Shown: positions 25,223-34,766, counted from the stretch's first letter. The stretch is DNA of 64,000 bases from UBA12077 sp963665525 (GCA_963665525.1 OY762280.1:1550001-1614000); one strand, 5' to 3'. The notes: generated by a model from the sequence alone, not told the origin. Made by a program: numbers and translations.

Positions 25223-25822
25223 TCATTTTGGAGAGTTAGTAAATTTAAGTCTTTTAATTTCGTCATCAGTATAACTTTGTTTGTAGAAATCTTCTAATGA
25301 TTTTAAACTATCTCTTATATTTTCAAGATATTTTTTCTGTACAATACCCCTATCTCCATGATTTGTTTTAAGGTCATATAATTTATGAGTATTTAAACAC
25401 ATTGTTAAGCACATATCATATATAACTTTATTTTTTAGCCAAACACTGTAATTGTCAGTGTTTTCAGATAAATATTTACGAATTAATCGAGTGTAATACT
25501 CTGAAATATCAAAATGCCCTTGTTCATGTATTAATAATTTACCTGATAAATCTTTTGTTCTCCACGACCAATCTTCTATAAATAAATTATAAACATCAAA
25601 CATAATATCGCTATCTGATTTATAATAATAACCTAATATTGTTAAACAACTATAGGCAATGCATGAATCCTCATATTGGGAATGATAATTTACTTTAAAA
25701 TCACACCATTTTAGCTTATTATTTTCATTCCATATTATTATTCTAGATTCAGAATCAGAAATATCTTGTCCAAAAAGTCTAATAGAAGAAAGTAGTACTA
25801 GTAATAAAATAGATCTTTGCAT
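25223..25822 (-). CDS. DUF922 putative zinc protease
   Basis: 199 residues with a signal peptide (LLLVLLSSIRLFGQ). The DUF922 pattern is clear: KLKWCDFK near the start, then GKLLIHEQGHFDISEYYTRLIRKYL with the HExxH zinc motif at H99-E100-H103, and HGDRGIVQKKY later. The family is a predicted secreted metalloprotease; the substrate is unknown. It has four Cys residues (about 40, 54, 59 and near 140) that could form disulfides. Confidence 0.8.
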   Translation of the reverse strand: MQRSILLLVLLSSIRLFGQDISDSESRIIIWNENNKLKWCDFKVNYHSQYEDSCIAYSCLTILGYYYKSDSDIMFDVYNLFIEDWSWRTKDLSGKLLIHEQGHFDISEYYTRLIRKYLSENTDNYSVWLKNKVIYDMCLTMCLNTHKLYDLKTNHGDRGIVQKKYLENIRDSLKSLEDFYKQSYTDDEIKRLKFTNSPK

Positions 25823-25906
25823 TACTCAAGGGTTATAGTCCTATTAAAATAAGCAAATAAACTATAGTCTAAAAATATTTTAACACATCTTAACGTTTAA
25901 TAACAA

Positions 25907-27478
25907 TTACAGTTCTCTCATTGGATAATTAGTTATATGCCTGATATCCTGATATAATGGTTTTAACTGTTTATACATCTTTTTATATACCTTATGATAT
26001 AACTTTTTATACATATCACGGTTTTCGGGTTTAGGTAAATAAACTTCTCCTACTCTACACATGTTTTTTATAGCAGTTTCAAAGTCTGGATAAAGTTTTA
26101 ATCCAACAGCACAATTAATAGCTGCCCCTAAAGCAGAAGTTTCATATGTATGAGGTTTTTCAACAGGCATATCAAAAATATCGGCGGTCATTTGCATGGC
26201 ATTTACACTTTGCGAACCACCACCAGAAACACGTAATTTCTTAATTTTAACACCTGTTCGTTTTTGTGTACGTATAGTTCCTTCTTTTAATGCATAAACT
26301 AATCCTTCCAGTATGGATCGATACAAATGTGCTCGTGTATGTACATCTCCAAAACCAATTACAGCGCCTTTCGCTTCGTGTCCCGGGATTTTAACTCCAG
26401 GCGACCAATAAGGTTGTAAGGTCAATCCCATCGATCCCGGTGGAATATCTTTAATCATTTCATCAAAAAGCTCTTCAGGAGATTTGCCTGTTTCTTTTGA
26501 CAACTCCACCTCTTTATGCCCAAACTCATTCTTAAACCAGTTTATCATCCAATATCCTCGGTATATCATAACCTCAGTATTAAAATGATTTGGAATAGCA
26601 CTAGGATATGACGGAAAAAACTTAACTACTTCTACATATTTATTATTAACTGTTTCGATCGTTGCAGTAGTTCCATAGCTTAAACAAGCAATCTCCGGTG
26701 TCATACAACCTGAGCCCAATACTTCGCACGCTTTATCGGCAGCAGTTGCAATAACAGGTAATCCCAGAGGTAAACCTGTTTGTTTCGATGCTTCAGCAGT
26801 GATATGGCCTAATTGTTCTGATGGTTTTACCAAATCAACCAATTTATTATGATTAATTGGGAATAACTTATAATTAATTTCATTGGTTTTACTCCATCGC
26901 TGTTTTTTATAATTAAATGGCATATATCCTACTGTACTCCCAATAGAATCAATAAACTTTCCAACTAATTTGTAATTAAAAAATGCTGAAAGAAATACAT
27001 ATTTATATGTTTTGTCCCAGATTTCCGGTTGATTTTGTCGTATCCAATTTGATTCTCCATCTTTTATTGCGTGAGCCAATGATTCATACATATTGATCAG
27101 CTTAAGACCAAACTTAATAAATCCTTTGGGCCATCTTTCAACTTTCGCTTTTCGCTGATCGAGCCAAATTATTGCCGGTCTTATTGGATTCCCATTTTCA
27201 TCAAGATTAACAACTGTTCCTCGTTGTGAAGTTAATGACACACCTTGAATCAATGATAAATCAATAGAAGTATTTTTAATAAGGCGTTGTGTGGTTTCAC
27301 ATAATATATCCCACAAGTAATCTGGATCTTGCTCGGCAAAACCCGGTTGTTCAGAAAAATATGGTTCAACTTCTGTTCGTTCTAATTCACATATGTTTCC
27401 TTTCAAATCAATGATTACTGCACGTATTGATTGTGTGCCAGCATCTATAGCAATAACATATTTTTTTTCTTGACTCAT
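25907..27478 (-). CDS. FGGY family sugar/polyol kinase
   Basis: 523 residues from the ATG at 27478. FGGY N-domain: VIAIDAGTQSIRAVIIDLKG, then QGVSLTSQRGTVVNLD and IIWLDQR. C-domain: LSYGTTATIETV and LRVSGGGSQSVNAMQMTADIFD with PVEKPHTYETSALGAAI. It transfers phosphate from ATP to a sugar or polyol. The neighbours (AGPS-like protein, GlpD) suggest glycerol or a glycerol-like polyol, but the sequence is not a close match to classic GlpK. It is 12 nt behind the AGPS-like gene, in the same operon. Confidence 0.85.
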   Translation of the reverse strand: MSQEKKYVIAIDAGTQSIRAVIIDLKGNICELERTEVEPYFSEQPGFAEQDPDYLWDILCETTQRLIKNTSIDLSLIQGVSLTSQRGTVVNLDENGNPIRPAIIWLDQRKAKVERWPKGFIKFGLKLINMYESLAHAIKDGESNWIRQNQPEIWDKTYKYVFLSAFFNYKLVGKFIDSIGSTVGYMPFNYKKQRWSKTNEINYKLFPINHNKLVDLVKPSEQLGHITAEASKQTGLPLGLPVIATAADKACEVLGSGCMTPEIACLSYGTTATIETVNNKYVEVVKFFPSYPSAIPNHFNTEVMIYRGYWMINWFKNEFGHKEVELSKETGKSPEELFDEMIKDIPPGSMGLTLQPYWSPGVKIPGHEAKGAVIGFGDVHTRAHLYRSILEGLVYALKEGTIRTQKRTGVKIKKLRVSGGGSQSVNAMQMTADIFDMPVEKPHTYETSALGAAINCAVGLKLYPDFETAIKNMCRVGEVYLPKPENRDMYKKLYHKVYKKMYKQLKPLYQDIRHITNYPMREL

Positions 27479-27490
27479 CACTATTCTATA

Positions 27491-29122
27491 TTATGGTTCC
27501 AATCCTAATGTATTGCCAGGATTCATGATACCCTTAGGATCTAAATGATTCTTAATAGCTTGCATAAGCTGAATTGATTCTTTTCCTAATTCTTTTTGCA
27601 TCCAAGGAGCCAATGTTCTTCCAACACCATGGTGATGTGATAATGAACCTTTATTAGCTTGTATGGTTTCAATAATTCCCTTATGATATTCTGTATATTC
27701 ATTTATCTCATCTCCTTTTTTTATAGGACTTAAAAAGGTAAAATATAAATTAGCGCCATTCTCATATACATGAGAAATATGAACCATTACTACAGTTTTA
27801 TCTCTTGATTTAAGATACTTACGAACAGCATACCATAGCGGTAATAAATTATCCCACATAACTGCAGTTTCTAGAGTATCTGTCATAATTCCCAAATCCA
27901 TTAATGGGTCTCGTAAGTAAGCACTTGAATATCTTTGTTCAAGCCATTTTATAGTTGGTTTTGCTCCTAAAGCAAATGCTCCATTTTTCTTTACAATTCT
28001 TTTTATTGACGAAATTACTTGTTTTGTATAAGCTTCATTTCCTTCAACAGCAACAAACATTAAGCAACGTTTACCACTTTTAAATTTTAAGATATTTAAA
28101 AAATTATCAGCGATAGTCCCTTCAAAATCTTTTGTTTTAAATGCTATCTCGGTTTCTTCCGGGTCTGATATACGAAATAAATGAGGCACTCCTATCCCAC
28201 TTTGCATTACAGTGCGCATAGCTGTTACAGCCGATTCAAAATCTTTATATATAAATGATGCATGCCGTGTTTGTTTTGGTCGGTACTTCCTTATTTTCAT
28301 GGTTACCTCAGTAATAACACCTAAAGTACCTTCCGATCCACAAAAAATCTGATGTAAATCCCAACCTTGAGCACTGGCAGGATATGTTTTAGTATTTATT
28401 ACTCCATTAGGAGTAACTACCTTCATTGATAATACAATATCTTCAATTTTACCATATCCGGTTGATGCCTGCCCTGCTCCTTTTGCTGCAACCCAACCTC
28501 CAACTGTAGAATATTCAAACGATTGAGGGAAATGTCCACAGCTATATTTTTCACCATAATTATTTAAATACTCTTCAAAAGCAGGACCATATATTCCTGA
28601 TTGTACTGTAACCGTTGAATTTATTTCATTTACTTCGAGAACCTGATTAAGATGCTTCGTTAAATCCAGGCTAATACCACATTTAGGGGTTTCCACTCCA
28701 CGCGTAACAGAAGAATGGCCTCCAAAAGGCGTTATTGCAATATTATTTTTATTACAAATCTCCAGAATCTTAACAATATCTTCTTCCGTTTTTGGATATA
28801 CCACTGCATCCGGAGCAGTTGGAATATAGCCTTTTCTAAGTTTTAATAAATCAGCATAATACTTGCCATATGCATGACTTGCCCTTGAAAAATCATCAGT
28901 TAGTATATTATCGTTACCTACAATAGCTTTTAATTCTAATATTATTTCTGAATCCAACATGCACTGTTTATCTAGCTTAACTTCTTGATCACCAAACAAG
29001 TGCTTTTGACTTAATTCAGATTCTGTATATCCAAACTTATCTTTAATTACATTAATGGTTCCTTTGTCAACTATCGTTTCTCGTTTATCGCCCCATTTAA
29101 ATATATCTCTGTATGTTTTCAT
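27491..29122 (-). CDS. alkyl-DHAP-synthase-like FAD oxidoreductase
   Basis: 543 residues from the ATG at 29122. An open extension to TTG 29152 falls in a dispersed repeat and is unlikely. PCMH-type FAD domain: ITPFGGHSSVTRG, GHFPQSFEYSTVGGWVAAKG and GSEGTLGVITEVTMKIR. The C-terminal domain has GSLSHHHGVGRTLAPWM, the three His at 496-498 being the catalytic HHH of alkylglycerone-phosphate synthase. AGPS exchanges the acyl group of acyl-DHAP for a fatty alcohol; D-lactate or glycolate oxidases share the FAD fold but not this HHH context. It lies between GlpD and an FGGY kinase. Confidence 0.8.
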   Translation of the reverse strand: MKTYRDIFKWGDKRETIVDKGTINVIKDKFGYTESELSQKHLFGDQEVKLDKQCMLDSEIILELKAIVGNDNILTDDFSRASHAYGKYYADLLKLRKGYIPTAPDAVVYPKTEEDIVKILEICNKNNIAITPFGGHSSVTRGVETPKCGISLDLTKHLNQVLEVNEINSTVTVQSGIYGPAFEEYLNNYGEKYSCGHFPQSFEYSTVGGWVAAKGAGQASTGYGKIEDIVLSMKVVTPNGVINTKTYPASAQGWDLHQIFCGSEGTLGVITEVTMKIRKYRPKQTRHASFIYKDFESAVTAMRTVMQSGIGVPHLFRISDPEETEIAFKTKDFEGTIADNFLNILKFKSGKRCLMFVAVEGNEAYTKQVISSIKRIVKKNGAFALGAKPTIKWLEQRYSSAYLRDPLMDLGIMTDTLETAVMWDNLLPLWYAVRKYLKSRDKTVVMVHISHVYENGANLYFTFLSPIKKGDEINEYTEYHKGIIETIQANKGSLSHHHGVGRTLAPWMQKELGKESIQLMQAIKNHLDPKGIMNPGNTLGLEP

Positions 29123-29143
29123 CTGTATTATATAAATATCATA

Positions 29144-29165
29144 CTTCGACAAGCTCAGTATGACA
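29144..29165. repeat. dispersed repeat fragment (TTCGACAAGCTCAG type)
   Basis: A 22-nt segment with the core TTCGACAAGCTCAG followed by TATGACA. I recall this intergenic element from many Bacteroidota genomes. It sits in the 81-nt gap between glpD and the AGPS-like gene and creates a false in-frame TTG start at 29152. Confidence 0.5.
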
Positions 29166-29203
29166 ATGTAGTTTGTAAATTAACATTATACTCAAACCCC
29201 AAC

Positions 29204-30835
29204 CTATTTAGGTAAATTAAAGATTTTCATTACATTATTTATTTCGTCCTGTGTTTTTTTGTCATCCCAATTTAAATATTCCTTTGCAATTTCCACTACT
29301 TTATTAAAAGTTTCATCTCCGGGATAACCCAATGTCCCAATTCCTGTTCTTCGGAAGAAGATGTCGGATAAAGTAAATGCCATCTCTTTTTTAATAACAT
29401 AAACAACTTCGGCTAAAATTTCTCCATCTTCTGTTACTACCAGGGATAGTGGTTTATCATACATTGCCAATCGAAAGATAGTATGACATTGTAAGCCATA
29501 ATTTCTACCAATGTAGTTAATAGTAGCTTCAGAAAACATTGGATATCGTAAAACCAGTTGTCTAATAAAACTTTCCATATTTTTAATGTCAGAATCAACA
29601 AGGTATTTCGTGGCAGTGATAGATTTACCCAGGTTTCGCTTTATTTTTTTACTTACTTTCTTTAAAACATGCTCTGCTAACTTTCGACTGGTAGTATACT
29701 TACCACCTTCAACTGTAATTAATCCGTTTAAACCATCTTTTGCGTTATCATAAATTTCATATTTTCGTGATGATTCGTAAGATGCTTCTGCTTGATTATC
29801 AACTAAAGGACGTAAACCACCATAAGCAAATTCAACATCTTCATATTTTAACTTTTGAACACAATAGTTTTTATTAAATTCATCGATTAATTCTTCAATA
29901 CTCTCTCTTGTAACTTTGTAATCATCTGGATTTCCAAGATATTCCTTATCAGTTGTTCCTATTAAAGAATGATTACGCCATGGAATTAACATAACATGCT
30001 TACCTTCTTTTGTCATCATTAATACAGCATGGTTAAAACTCAGCTTTTTGGTGATAAGGTGTATTCCTTCTGATCTTCGAATATGATGCTGATTGTCCTT
30101 ACTTTCATTGGCTTTATTAAGCACTATATCTGTCCATGGACCCGCACAGTTTATTGTAAGATCAGCTGTAAATTCATATTGGTTATTCGTCAATAAATCA
30201 TTTACAACCACCCCTTTAACCCTTGAATCGCTTTTAATAAACGTTTTAACTTCGGCATAATTAGCACATTGAGCTCCATTAACAACTGCAGATTTTAAGA
30301 TTCCTAAGGTTAATCGTTCGGGATTTATATTCTGACAATCGTAATAAATACTTGAGCCATTTAATTTTTCTTCCTTAACACAAGGTTCTAATTGTCGGGT
30401 TCGTTTTGCATTAATCGTTTTATGAAACGGTAAACGTTTATTTCTATCCCATGTCCAAGCTTTATCAAGCGATAATAAATCATATAAAACCATTCCTAAG
30501 AACAAAGTCAGTTTATTCCCTTTTAAATTTTTGTAAGTGGGAACCATAAAAGGCAAAGGATAAACCAAATTTGGAGCAATATTCTCTAAAACTCTTCTTT
30601 CCATTAAAGATTCGCGTACCAATCCAAACTCTGCATTTTTTAAGTATCTTAACCCTCCATGAATTAATTTTGAAGTAGCCGACGATGTAGCTTCACCGAA
30701 ATCCCCTTTTTCGAATAATGCGACCTTTAATCCTCGAGTAGCAGCTTCATAAGCTACTGAAACTCCCGATATTCCTCCTCCAACAATAATTATGTCATAA
30801 TGATTATCTGATGATTGATCAAAGATCCGCTTCAT
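29204..30835 (-). CDS. glpD: glycerol-3-phosphate dehydrogenase/oxidase (GlpD type)
   Basis: 543 residues from the ATG at 30835; the open TTG ten codons earlier is less likely. FAD Rossmann motif DIIIVGGGISGVSVAYEAATRG is near the N-terminus, followed by EATSSATSKLIHGGLRYL, a typical GlpD stretch. Further motifs are CAGPWTDIV, LIPWRNHSLIGTTDKEY and VEGGKYTTSRKLAE, with a C-terminal DAO_C helical domain. It oxidises glycerol-3-phosphate to DHAP, passing electrons to the quinone pool at the inner membrane. First gene of the three-gene unit behind a palindromic operator. Confidence 0.92.
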   Translation of the reverse strand: MKRIFDQSSDNHYDIIIVGGGISGVSVAYEAATRGLKVALFEKGDFGEATSSATSKLIHGGLRYLKNAEFGLVRESLMERRVLENIAPNLVYPLPFMVPTYKNLKGNKLTLFLGMVLYDLLSLDKAWTWDRNKRLPFHKTINAKRTRQLEPCVKEEKLNGSSIYYDCQNINPERLTLGILKSAVVNGAQCANYAEVKTFIKSDSRVKGVVVNDLLTNNQYEFTADLTINCAGPWTDIVLNKANESKDNQHHIRRSEGIHLITKKLSFNHAVLMMTKEGKHVMLIPWRNHSLIGTTDKEYLGNPDDYKVTRESIEELIDEFNKNYCVQKLKYEDVEFAYGGLRPLVDNQAEASYESSRKYEIYDNAKDGLNGLITVEGGKYTTSRKLAEHVLKKVSKKIKRNLGKSITATKYLVDSDIKNMESFIRQLVLRYPMFSEATINYIGRNYGLQCHTIFRLAMYDKPLSLVVTEDGEILAEVVYVIKKEMAFTLSDIFFRRTGIGTLGYPGDETFNKVVEIAKEYLNWDDKKTQDEINNVMKIFNLPK

Positions 30836-30892
30836 AGAATTTATTTTTAGGTTGAACTTATTCAAATTTCCTAAAAAAATTTCTTTAAACAG

Positions 30893-30908
30893 TTTAACAA
30901 ATGTTAAA
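30893..30908. promoter_or_regulatory. 16-bp palindromic operator upstream of glpD
   Basis: TTTAACA-AA-TGTTAAA, a perfect dyad, lies 58-73 bp upstream of the glpD start in the 100-bp gap below the Crp/Fnr regulator. The size and symmetry suit a Crp/Fnr dimer (inference). Confidence 0.5.
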
Positions 30909-30935
30909 TAATAGCAACTTATTGAAAATAAGAAT

Positions 30936-31520
30936 TTACCAATCTATGGTTTTTCTTAATCTGCTTAAAGATTGAAGTTTGATTCCTAAAAAGTCGGCAA
31001 TATATTTTAAAGGTACATCGTGAATCATTTCTGGATATTGCTTTAAAATTCGTTTATACCTTATTTCTGCAGTTTCTGTTATAAATGAATAAATCCTACG
31101 TTGTGATTCTACAAACATTTCTTCTATAATTCGTCGCCCTAATCGTTCCCATTTTTGGTATTTATTATAAAGGTTTTCCAGATTTTCTTTACTAATAATA
31201 ATTAATTCACAATCGGTTATTGCACTTATAATTTCGAATGATGGAGTCTGTGAAACAAAACTTGGTAAAGCAGTAGCAAAACTGTGTAAAGGAGTAATAT
31301 CTCGTGTAATTTCTTCTCCATCGTAATGATAATAAACCCTTAGATACCCCTTGTTTGTAAATACTATTTCTTTAGCAATTTGTCCTTCGTCGATTAATAT
31401 TTCATTTTTCTTTAGTTCAATAAAATCAATATAATTCTGCATATCAGCCAATTCATGTTCTTCAAAATCCACAAATTGACTAATAAACTTAACAACATTA
31501 TTTAACCTAGCTGGAATCAC
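30936..31520 (-). CDS. Crp/Fnr family transcriptional regulator
   Basis: 194 residues if the GTG at 31520 is used. The frame extends to a TTG at 31565, but that lies inside the upstream gene's terminator hairpin, so the GTG (MIPARLNNVVKFISQF) is preferred. The cyclic-nucleotide-binding-like beta-roll is at about 15-120 (KKNEILIDEGQIAKEIVFTNKGYLRVYY). The C-terminal winged helix is KYIADFLGIKLQSLSRLRKTI. It lacks the FNR cysteine set and has no clear cAMP pocket. It is directly upstream of glpD on the same strand, so it probably controls that operon. Confidence 0.82.
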   Translation of the reverse strand: MIPARLNNVVKFISQFVDFEEHELADMQNYIDFIELKKNEILIDEGQIAKEIVFTNKGYLRVYYHYDGEEITRDITPLHSFATALPSFVSQTPSFEIISAITDCELIIISKENLENLYNKYQKWERLGRRIIEEMFVESQRRIYSFITETAEIRYKRILKQYPEMIHDVPLKYIADFLGIKLQSLSRLRKTIDW

Positions 31521-31547
31521 TATAAAATTTTTGATTAAGATCGAAAA

Positions 31548-31578
31548 AAAATGCTGATAATCCAATTATCAGCATTTT
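31548..31578 (-). terminator. terminator of the FtsX-type permease gene
   Basis: A 13-bp perfect stem (AAAATGCTGATAA/TTATCAGCATTTT) has a 5-nt loop, followed on the minus strand by eight T's. It is 24 nt after the permease stop and overlaps the open end of the Crp/Fnr frame. Confidence 0.9.
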
Positions 31579-31601
31579 AAAAATTGTTTATCGATTATAT
31601 A

Positions 31602-34013
31602 TTATTCATATTTTAGTGTATCCACAGGGTTTAACCTAGCTGCTTTAATAGTATGTGCACTTACTGAGATCATCGTAATTAAAAATACAAGGATAACAGG
31701 AATTATAAATAGCCAAACAGAAATTGACATTTTTGTTGAAAAGTTGTTTAACCATTGATTGATTCCCCAAATTAGTATAGGAATTGATATGATTAAAGCA
31801 ACAATTATAAGGTATAGATATTCTTTCGAAATATGCAGTAAAATATTGCTAACTCTTGCTCCCATTACTTTGCGTATTCCTATTTCTTTGGTTTTAAGAT
31901 TCGCGGTATATAGCGATAACCCAAATAAACCTAAGCAGGTAATAAAAATTGCCAGGAATGAAAATATTCCAAAGACATAACCAAATTTCTTATCTGCCTT
32001 AAATTGCTCTTCATAATGAATATCTAAGAAAAAGTAATCAAAAGGATTTCCTGCAAATAACTCATTCCACTGATCTTCAATTAATTTAATATTATCATTT
32101 ACTGATTCTGTACTTAGCTTTACTGAAAAGCAGCCAAAACGACTTTCATCGGGTAAATACCTAAATATTTGAGGCTCAGGTAAAGCTTTAGGAGATTCGT
32201 GACGATAATCTTTTAGTACACCAATAATTGTGTAAATATTTCCCCAATAGTTAATTTGCTTATCCAAAGCATCTTCAGGACTTTCAAATTCCAACCACTT
32301 AACAGCAGTTTCATTGATAATAACAGCTTGCTTATCTGTAGGGAATTCTCTTGAAAAGTTTCTTCCGTTAATAAATTCCATTTGGTATTGATCAATAAAC
32401 CGATCATCAACTCCCATAATCATGTAGTTTTTACCTGATGTTGCATCCTGTCCTACTTTAAAAATACCTCCGTTATCCCACCATAATTTTCTACCGGGAA
32501 CTTCTGTTGAAAATGCAACGCCGCTAATACCAGTTAACTTAGCAACTTCTTGTTTAAAAGTTTCCTTTCGTTGTATGATTGTTGAATCTATAGCCTTGGG
32601 CATATTAATAACAAGTGTTTGCTCAATATCAAATCCTAAATTTTGGTTGCGCATAAACTGAAGCTGAAAAAACACAGCAAATGTTCCTGTTATTAATATT
32701 ATTGAGATCATTAGCTGAAATACAACTAATACTTTCCTTAAATTAATACCTCGGGTTGTTGATATTAGTTTTCCTTTTAATACCTGAACAGGTTTAAATG
32801 ATGATAAAGCAAATACAGGATACATTCCAGTAATAAAGGTCCCTATAATATATGCTCCAATAATAAATAAAATAAACCAAGCTTGACTCCAGAACTGATA
32901 ATTGACAGGAACTCCAGTTATATTACAAAATGTTGGCTTCAATATTTGAATTAAAATAAGAGCCAAGCAAAGTCCTACAAAATTAATTATAACTGATTCT
33001 GTATAAAATTGTTTAACAAGATTCCAACGTAATGCTCCAACAACTTTTCTAACACCAACCTCTCTTGCTCGTTCCATTGATCGAGAAGTTGTAAGGTTTA
33101 TATAATTAACCCAAGCTATAACAATAATAAATATGCCTATTATATATAAGAATTTAACTGATTTTTCATCACCATTTGTTTCATGTTCTTGCAATAAATG
33201 CGATTTTAGGTGAATATCTTCAATAGGCTGCAAGTTAAAATACATAGTCATTTTATAATAGCTAAGCATTTCACCAATTTGTGATTTAGTAAACTCAATA
33301 AATCTTTTTTCTAACTCACGAGGTTTAGCATCAGGTTTTAAGATAAGATAGGTAAAAGCACCTGTATATCCCCATAAATCAAGATATTCTTCTCCACGCC
33401 AATCAGTTAAGTTAGGAAATGCTATTAATATTTCCGGTTTTAAATGAGAATTTTCAGGAATATCATCAAAAACAGCAACCACCTGAAGATCATCCTTTTT
33501 ATTCATCTTAAGCCTTTTCCCAATAGGGTTTTCTTTACCAAAATATCGTTCAGCAACACTCTTACTAATAACAATATTATTATGATTCACCAGTGCCTCT
33601 TTTATACTTCCCTGTATAATATTAAAATGAAGAATATTAAATATATCTTGTTCGGCATAATAAATTTTGTCCTCAATAAAATTATTTTCACCGTAAGCAA
33701 GAGTAGCTTCACGAACCACTAAACGAGCTATGTTTTCAATTTCAGGAAAGTTCTCAATTAATAATGGTCCTATTGGTGGACAAGCCGAGGCAAACTCTAC
33801 ATTACTTCCATCGCTACTTGTTCTTCCATAAGTTAAACGATATACATTTTCACTATTAGGGTGGTAATTATCGAAACTTTCTTCGTATGTGATGTAGTGA
33901 AAAATTAATGCTGCGGCAGCTATTCCTATTGCTAACCCAGCAATATTTAAAAGAGTGAATACAAATTTATTGAGTAATACTCTTTTTGCTATTAATAAAT
34001 AATTCTTAATCAT
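31602..34013 (-). CDS. FtsX/MacB-type ABC transporter permease
   Basis: 803 residues from the ATG at 34013. It is the large two-repeat Bacteroidota form. Each half has a membrane helix, a MacB-like periplasmic domain and an FtsX core of three helices. FtsX signatures are VNYINLTTSRSMERAREVGVRKVVGA in half one and GLFGLSLYTANLKTKEIGIRKVMGA in half two. Such permeases act with a LolD/MacB-type ATPase in mechanotransmission or export of lipoproteins, peptides or drugs. No ATPase gene is adjacent here. Confidence 0.9.
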   Translation of the reverse strand: MIKNYLLIAKRVLLNKFVFTLLNIAGLAIGIAAAALIFHYITYEESFDNYHPNSENVYRLTYGRTSSDGSNVEFASACPPIGPLLIENFPEIENIARLVVREATLAYGENNFIEDKIYYAEQDIFNILHFNIIQGSIKEALVNHNNIVISKSVAERYFGKENPIGKRLKMNKKDDLQVVAVFDDIPENSHLKPEILIAFPNLTDWRGEEYLDLWGYTGAFTYLILKPDAKPRELEKRFIEFTKSQIGEMLSYYKMTMYFNLQPIEDIHLKSHLLQEHETNGDEKSVKFLYIIGIFIIVIAWVNYINLTTSRSMERAREVGVRKVVGALRWNLVKQFYTESVIINFVGLCLALILIQILKPTFCNITGVPVNYQFWSQAWFILFIIGAYIIGTFITGMYPVFALSSFKPVQVLKGKLISTTRGINLRKVLVVFQLMISIILITGTFAVFFQLQFMRNQNLGFDIEQTLVINMPKAIDSTIIQRKETFKQEVAKLTGISGVAFSTEVPGRKLWWDNGGIFKVGQDATSGKNYMIMGVDDRFIDQYQMEFINGRNFSREFPTDKQAVIINETAVKWLEFESPEDALDKQINYWGNIYTIIGVLKDYRHESPKALPEPQIFRYLPDESRFGCFSVKLSTESVNDNIKLIEDQWNELFAGNPFDYFFLDIHYEEQFKADKKFGYVFGIFSFLAIFITCLGLFGLSLYTANLKTKEIGIRKVMGARVSNILLHISKEYLYLIIVALIISIPILIWGINQWLNNFSTKMSISVWLFIIPVILVFLITMISVSAHTIKAARLNPVDTLKYE

Positions 34014-34185
34014 ATACAAGGTTTAATGTGTTATAAACTCTTTGATAGCAATAATAAATAAAAGTTTAAATACATTTATAAAAAATATACCAATGCAGTT
34101 GATGTAAGGTTAAACTGTCCTTTTCATCATGTAAATTGAAATTTATACTGTATATTGGCAGCTAGTTTTATAAAAACATAATCGA

Positions 34186-34740
34186 ATGAAAAGAACTATT
34201 TTTATACTTACCATTGCCCTAATCGGATTAAATTCATGTGGCTTAAAAGATAAGAAAGCTCAAAAAGAACAGGAAGAAGATGTTATTAAATCAACATTAA
34301 TTGAAGTTGGACAGCAAGTCCCAGAATTTAGTTATATCTCGCTAAATGATGATACGATTCATATTAATGATTTAAAAGGGAAAGTTGTATTTATGAATTT
34401 CTTTGCTACTTCATGCCCAATATGTATTAAAGAACTTCCATTTATAGAAAGTGATATTTGGTCAACATATAAAACAAATGAAGATTTTGAATTGATCGTT
34501 TTTGGACGTGAACATATTGCTGAAGAAATGATTAATTTCAAAGAAAAGAACAATTATACTTTCAATATAGTTCCTGATCCTAGGAGAAAAATTTATTCTC
34601 TATTTGCAGAGAGATATATTCCAAGAAACATTGTGCTTAACCGTGAAGGGAAAATTATTTACCAAGCTACTGGCTTTAATGATGAAGAGTTTGCTAAATT
34701 AAAAGAGATCATTCATCATGAAATCATAAAAGAAGATTAG
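34186..34740 (+). CDS. TlpA-like thioredoxin-fold lipoprotein
   Basis: 184 residues. Lipobox cysteine at C18 (IGLNSCGL). The AhpC/TSA-like redoxin domain has VFMNFFATSCPICIKELPFIE with the CxxC pair C77-C80, and a cis-Pro region in ERYIPRNIVLNREGKII. It is expected to be a membrane-anchored periplasmic thiol-disulfide reductase. Monocistronic, with a hairpin terminator. Confidence 0.87.
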   Translation: MKRTIFILTIALIGLNSCGLKDKKAQKEQEEDVIKSTLIEVGQQVPEFSYISLNDDTIHINDLKGKVVFMNFFATSCPICIKELPFIESDIWSTYKTNEDFELIVFGREHIAEEMINFKEKNNYTFNIVPDPRRKIYSLFAERYIPRNIVLNREGKIIYQATGFNDEEFAKLKEIIHHEIIKED

Positions 34741-34766
34741 TATTAAAATTCAGTCAATAAAGCATT

